From Clostridia bacterium (lineage in GTDB: Bacteria > Bacillota > Clostridia > UBA1381): a stretch of DNA of 9,436 bases. A program made the position numbers and the translations under genes. This document shows positions 7,127-9,436 of this stretch, piece after piece. A model generated the notes under the pieces. It had not been told where the DNA came from. It did not search any database and saw only the letters and a list, made by a program, of their open reading frames with translations. The DNA lies in assembly GCA_008668455.1 (NCBI GenBank), contig RQCD01000029.1:1-9436 (forward strand). The letters run 5' to 3'. Numbering within the stretch: position 1 is the stretch's first letter; every line of letters starts with the position of its first letter.

Positions 7127-9436
7127 ATGAAACGATTCAGCTGTATGATCATCAGCGCTGTGCTTTTGCTCCAGACGCCGATTGTTCTCGCCGATCGGAA
7201 TGAGGACAGACAAAAAGCGCAGCAGGCACAGCAAACAACCCAAGAGCAGACTCCGAACCTCCCGGCAAAGCTTGCCGCAGAATTGGATGGATGTCTGGTT
7301 TTTAAAACAGACAGTCCGGTGGTTTATGAGAGCGGAAAGGGTAAAAGGTTGGATTCCTCTGTTTTTTGCGAGCAGGAGACGGTATTTCTTCCGGCAGCTG
7401 CAACAGCAGATTTTTTTGGAAAAAAGGCAGTCTGGAACAGAGAAGATAAAAGCGTCACCATTGATGAAACTGTCATTCATCCGTCTGAAACAAGCAGAAT
7501 TGTTTCGGGCAGAACCATGATTGAAGCATCCTGTATGGCTTCTTACCTGGATGCACAGGTGTTATATAACGATCAGGACACCATTATTTTAGGAAAAAAA
7601 GCGCTGTCTCAGGAAGTGATAGATAAAACGGTCAATGCGCTTTTAGATAAATTTTATGTCATTCCGGAGAAAACCTCCGGCGGTGACGGAACAAAAGAAA
7701 ATCCATATGGCGGAATTCAGGCAGCAATTTTAGGACTTCGCGCCCACACCGCCGGCGGTATGAATACGAATATTACAGTCTACCTGCACGGTGGACTTTA
7801 TACCAATTACGATCCAATTGAATTTACCCCGGCAGATTCCGGAAAAAACGGCTTTACCATCACCTATCGCAGCTATCCGGGCGAGACGGCAGAGCTTGCA
7901 GCAGCAGAGGAGGTAAAGGGTTGGAAAGAATATAAGGATGGCATCTATATGGCTCACGTCAATGCCAAACAGGATGTCAATATCATCTTTGAAAATGCCC
8001 AGTTTGCCTATAAGGCACGGTATCCGAATTTGGGAGATGGCGAATACCGGGATTATTACCTCCATTCGGCTGGCTACAATCCGGACAATCCGAAAACCTT
8101 CTATTTTAACAAAGAGGATAATCCGTATTTTACAAACACAAACGGATTGCAGGCTGTGTTTTTTGGCGGCGGTGAAAATGGTTATATCAACTGGTGGATG
8201 GAGGCGTTTAATGCCCAGATTGATTTCCGCAAAAAAAGCCTGACCCTCTCCAATACTCCGATTCGCGTGATGGGCGCAGGATCGCGCTACTTCCTCCAGG
8301 GAAGTCTGGATCTTTTAGATCATGAGGGCGAGTTTTACTATGACTCCAATAGCAAAACAATTTATTATATGCCTTATAACAAGGATATTAACGCACAGAC
8401 TATTACCTACGCAACCACGGAAAACCCAATCATCTTAGCAGGCCTTGCAGACAATCCGATTCGCAACATTATTTTTGAAGACTTGAAAATCGGTAAGAGT
8501 AACACGAAGAACGAGCTGCGCGCGGCAAGTGATCCGGCAATCAATTTCAAGTATGCAGAAAGCTGTGCCATCCGTAACAGTGAAATTCTCATGACAGGAA
8601 ATGACGCAATTGTTTTCAATAACACAAAAAATTGTGATGTCAGCGGAAATTACATTCATGACATTGGTGCAGTCGGAGTAAAATTGGATTCTGATTGGCT
8701 GGATGGCGAGGTTCGCTATACCGGAAATGCAGTTAATAATAATTATATTAAAAATGTTGGAATTCTGAAACGCGAGTCCAGTGGAATCGTGTTAAAAAAT
8801 GTAGATTACGGAACTGTTATGTACAATCATGTAGAATCTACTCCGCGTATGGCAATTCTGATCGGTACAGGCTACTGGGCAGGCAGCTTTGTCGGTCAGA
8901 TTAAGCGAGGGAAAAAGGTGACTGTGGAAAATCAGTTTGATTTTGTAAACTGTATCGGAAACGTGATTGCGTATAATGATGTCAGCGATGTTATGACTGA
9001 CTCTCAGGACGGCGGTGCACTCTACAGCTGGGGATCCGGTAAGAACAATCAGATTGTGAATAATCATGTTCATGATACCGATATGCACCAGATCAGCAAT
9101 CACCCAACTTATTTCCCGTTGTATAACGATGATTCCTCCGGTTATACCACCTATAGCCGGAATATTGTGGATCATACGCAGCAATACGGAAAGGGTCAGC
9201 TGATTGCTCCGATATTTGTGAAGTCGGTTGGAAATACAATTACAAACAACTTTTTAATTGATAACTATAATGTTCAGCGTTCAGCAATTTCAACCCATGC
9301 AGACATTGACGATCCGGGCAATAACAACCTCTGCTTGAATAACCTGACTATGAATTCCGGTGATCGTCTGCACGGTCAGTACTCCTGGAAAATCGACCGA
9401 TTCCGGCAGTGGGACTACAATTTCTACTATAATGAC
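7127..9436 (+). CDS. Secreted right-handed parallel beta-helix protein, GH141-like, with copper-amine-oxidase-N-like domain (3' end beyond window)
   Basis: Probable polysaccharide-active enzyme, 770 residues visible and still open at the window end. Residues 1-22 are a signal peptide (MKRF, hydrophobic core, VLA then D23), followed by a Gln-rich linker. About 52-158 resembles a copper amine oxidase N-terminal domain (two FLPAAATADFFGKKAVW / TMIEASCMASYLDAQV half-repeats); in bacteria this domain is a surface module without oxidase activity. From 176 the pattern fits beta-helix glycosidases: GGDGTKENPYGGIQ (near-N-terminal GT-x-x-x-P motif), YRSYPGE, KARYPN (296-301), FYYDSNSKTIYYMP, then repeated short strands with NNTKNCDVSGNYIHD and DGGALYSWGSG (from 628). 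This order resembles GH141 and related uncharacterised families; the acids in DGGALYSWG are catalytic candidates, not proven. It follows gene 2 by 82 nt. The beta-helix is secure; the family and substrate are not. Confidence 0.9.
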   Translation, partial: MKRFSCMIISAVLLLQTPIVLADRNEDRQKAQQAQQTTQEQTPNLPAKLAAELDGCLVFKTDSPVVYESGKGKRLDSSVFCEQETVFLPAAATADFFGKKAVWNREDKSVTIDETVIHPSETSRIVSGRTMIEASCMASYLDAQVLYNDQDTIILGKKALSQEVIDKTVNALLDKFYVIPEKTSGGDGTKENPYGGIQAAILGLRAHTAGGMNTNITVYLHGGLYTNYDPIEFTPADSGKNGFTITYRSYPGETAELAAAEEVKGWKEYKDGIYMAHVNAKQDVNIIFENAQFAYKARYPNLGDGEYRDYYLHSAGYNPDNPKTFYFNKEDNPYFTNTNGLQAVFFGGGENGYINWWMEAFNAQIDFRKKSLTLSNTPIRVMGAGSRYFLQGSLDLLDHEGEFYYDSNSKTIYYMPYNKDINAQTITYATTENPIILAGLADNPIRNIIFEDLKIGKSNTKNELRAASDPAINFKYAESCAIRNSEILMTGNDAIVFNNTKNCDVSGNYIHDIGAVGVKLDSDWLDGEVRYTGNAVNNNYIKNVGILKRESSGIVLKNVDYGTVMYNHVESTPRMAILIGTGYWAGSFVGQIKRGKKVTVENQFDFVNCIGNVIAYNDVSDVMTDSQDGGALYSWGSGKNNQIVNNHVHDTDMHQISNHPTYFPLYNDDSSGYTTYSRNIVDHTQQYGKGQLIAPIFVKSVGNTITNNFLIDNYNVQRSAISTHADIDDPGNNNLCLNNLTMNSGDRLHGQYSWKIDRFRQWDYNFYYND

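Noticed and set aside
7096..7499. Direct repeat TGAAACAAGCAGAA at 7096-7109 and 7486-7499
   Set aside because: A single 14-base match in 9.4 kb of purine-rich sequence can easily be chance, and neither copy has further structure.

Overview
The window looks like part of a Gram-positive, S-layer-bearing Bacillota genome, most likely a gut-type or plant-biomass-associated member of the Clostridia. The reasons are strong AGGA-type ribosome binding sites, moderate GC, Sec signal peptides with no outer-membrane features, S-layer homology (SLH) domains, and a mix of bacterial Ig-like 2 (BIG2), copper-amine-oxidase-N-like and parallel beta-helix modules that is common in clostridial cell-surface proteins. 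The organism is an inference; there is no rRNA or other taxonomic marker here.

Layout: three large genes, all on the + strand, fill almost the whole window. (1) 59-4372 encodes a 1437-residue secreted SLH protein. An N-terminal beta module and a helical region lead to a Gly/Ser linker, three clear SLH domains, three more degenerate SLH-like units, and a roughly 715-residue acidic C-terminal region with two EF-hand-like calcium loops. (2) 4438-7044 encodes an 868-residue secreted protein built from two tandem copies of a composite unit (BIG2-like domain, then about 278 residues of probable beta-sandwich) that keep a constant 379-residue offset, followed by a C-terminal Ig-like domain. (3) 7127 to the window end encodes the first 770 residues of a secreted protein: a copper-amine-oxidase-N-like domain, then a right-handed parallel beta-helix resembling glycoside hydrolases of the GH141 type. 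It is cut by the window edge.

The gaps are short (65 and 82 nt), each holds an inverted repeat, and neither contains a canonical U-tract terminator, so the three genes probably form one transcription unit. All three products carry signal peptides. A reasonable but unproven reading is a surface module for complex (perhaps plant-type) polysaccharide: the SLH protein is held on the wall, the duplicated beta-sandwich protein is a possible glycan-binding or adhesive partner, and the beta-helix protein is a possible enzyme.

The most unusual signals are the in-register 379-residue duplication in gene 2, the drop in GC (about 57% to 37% by hand count) between its 5' end and its second repeat, the 3+3 SLH arrangement placed mid-protein in gene 1, and a GC-rich intercistronic hairpin with two alternative pairings before gene 3. 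I see no RNA genes, CRISPR, insertion sequences, or genes on the - strand.
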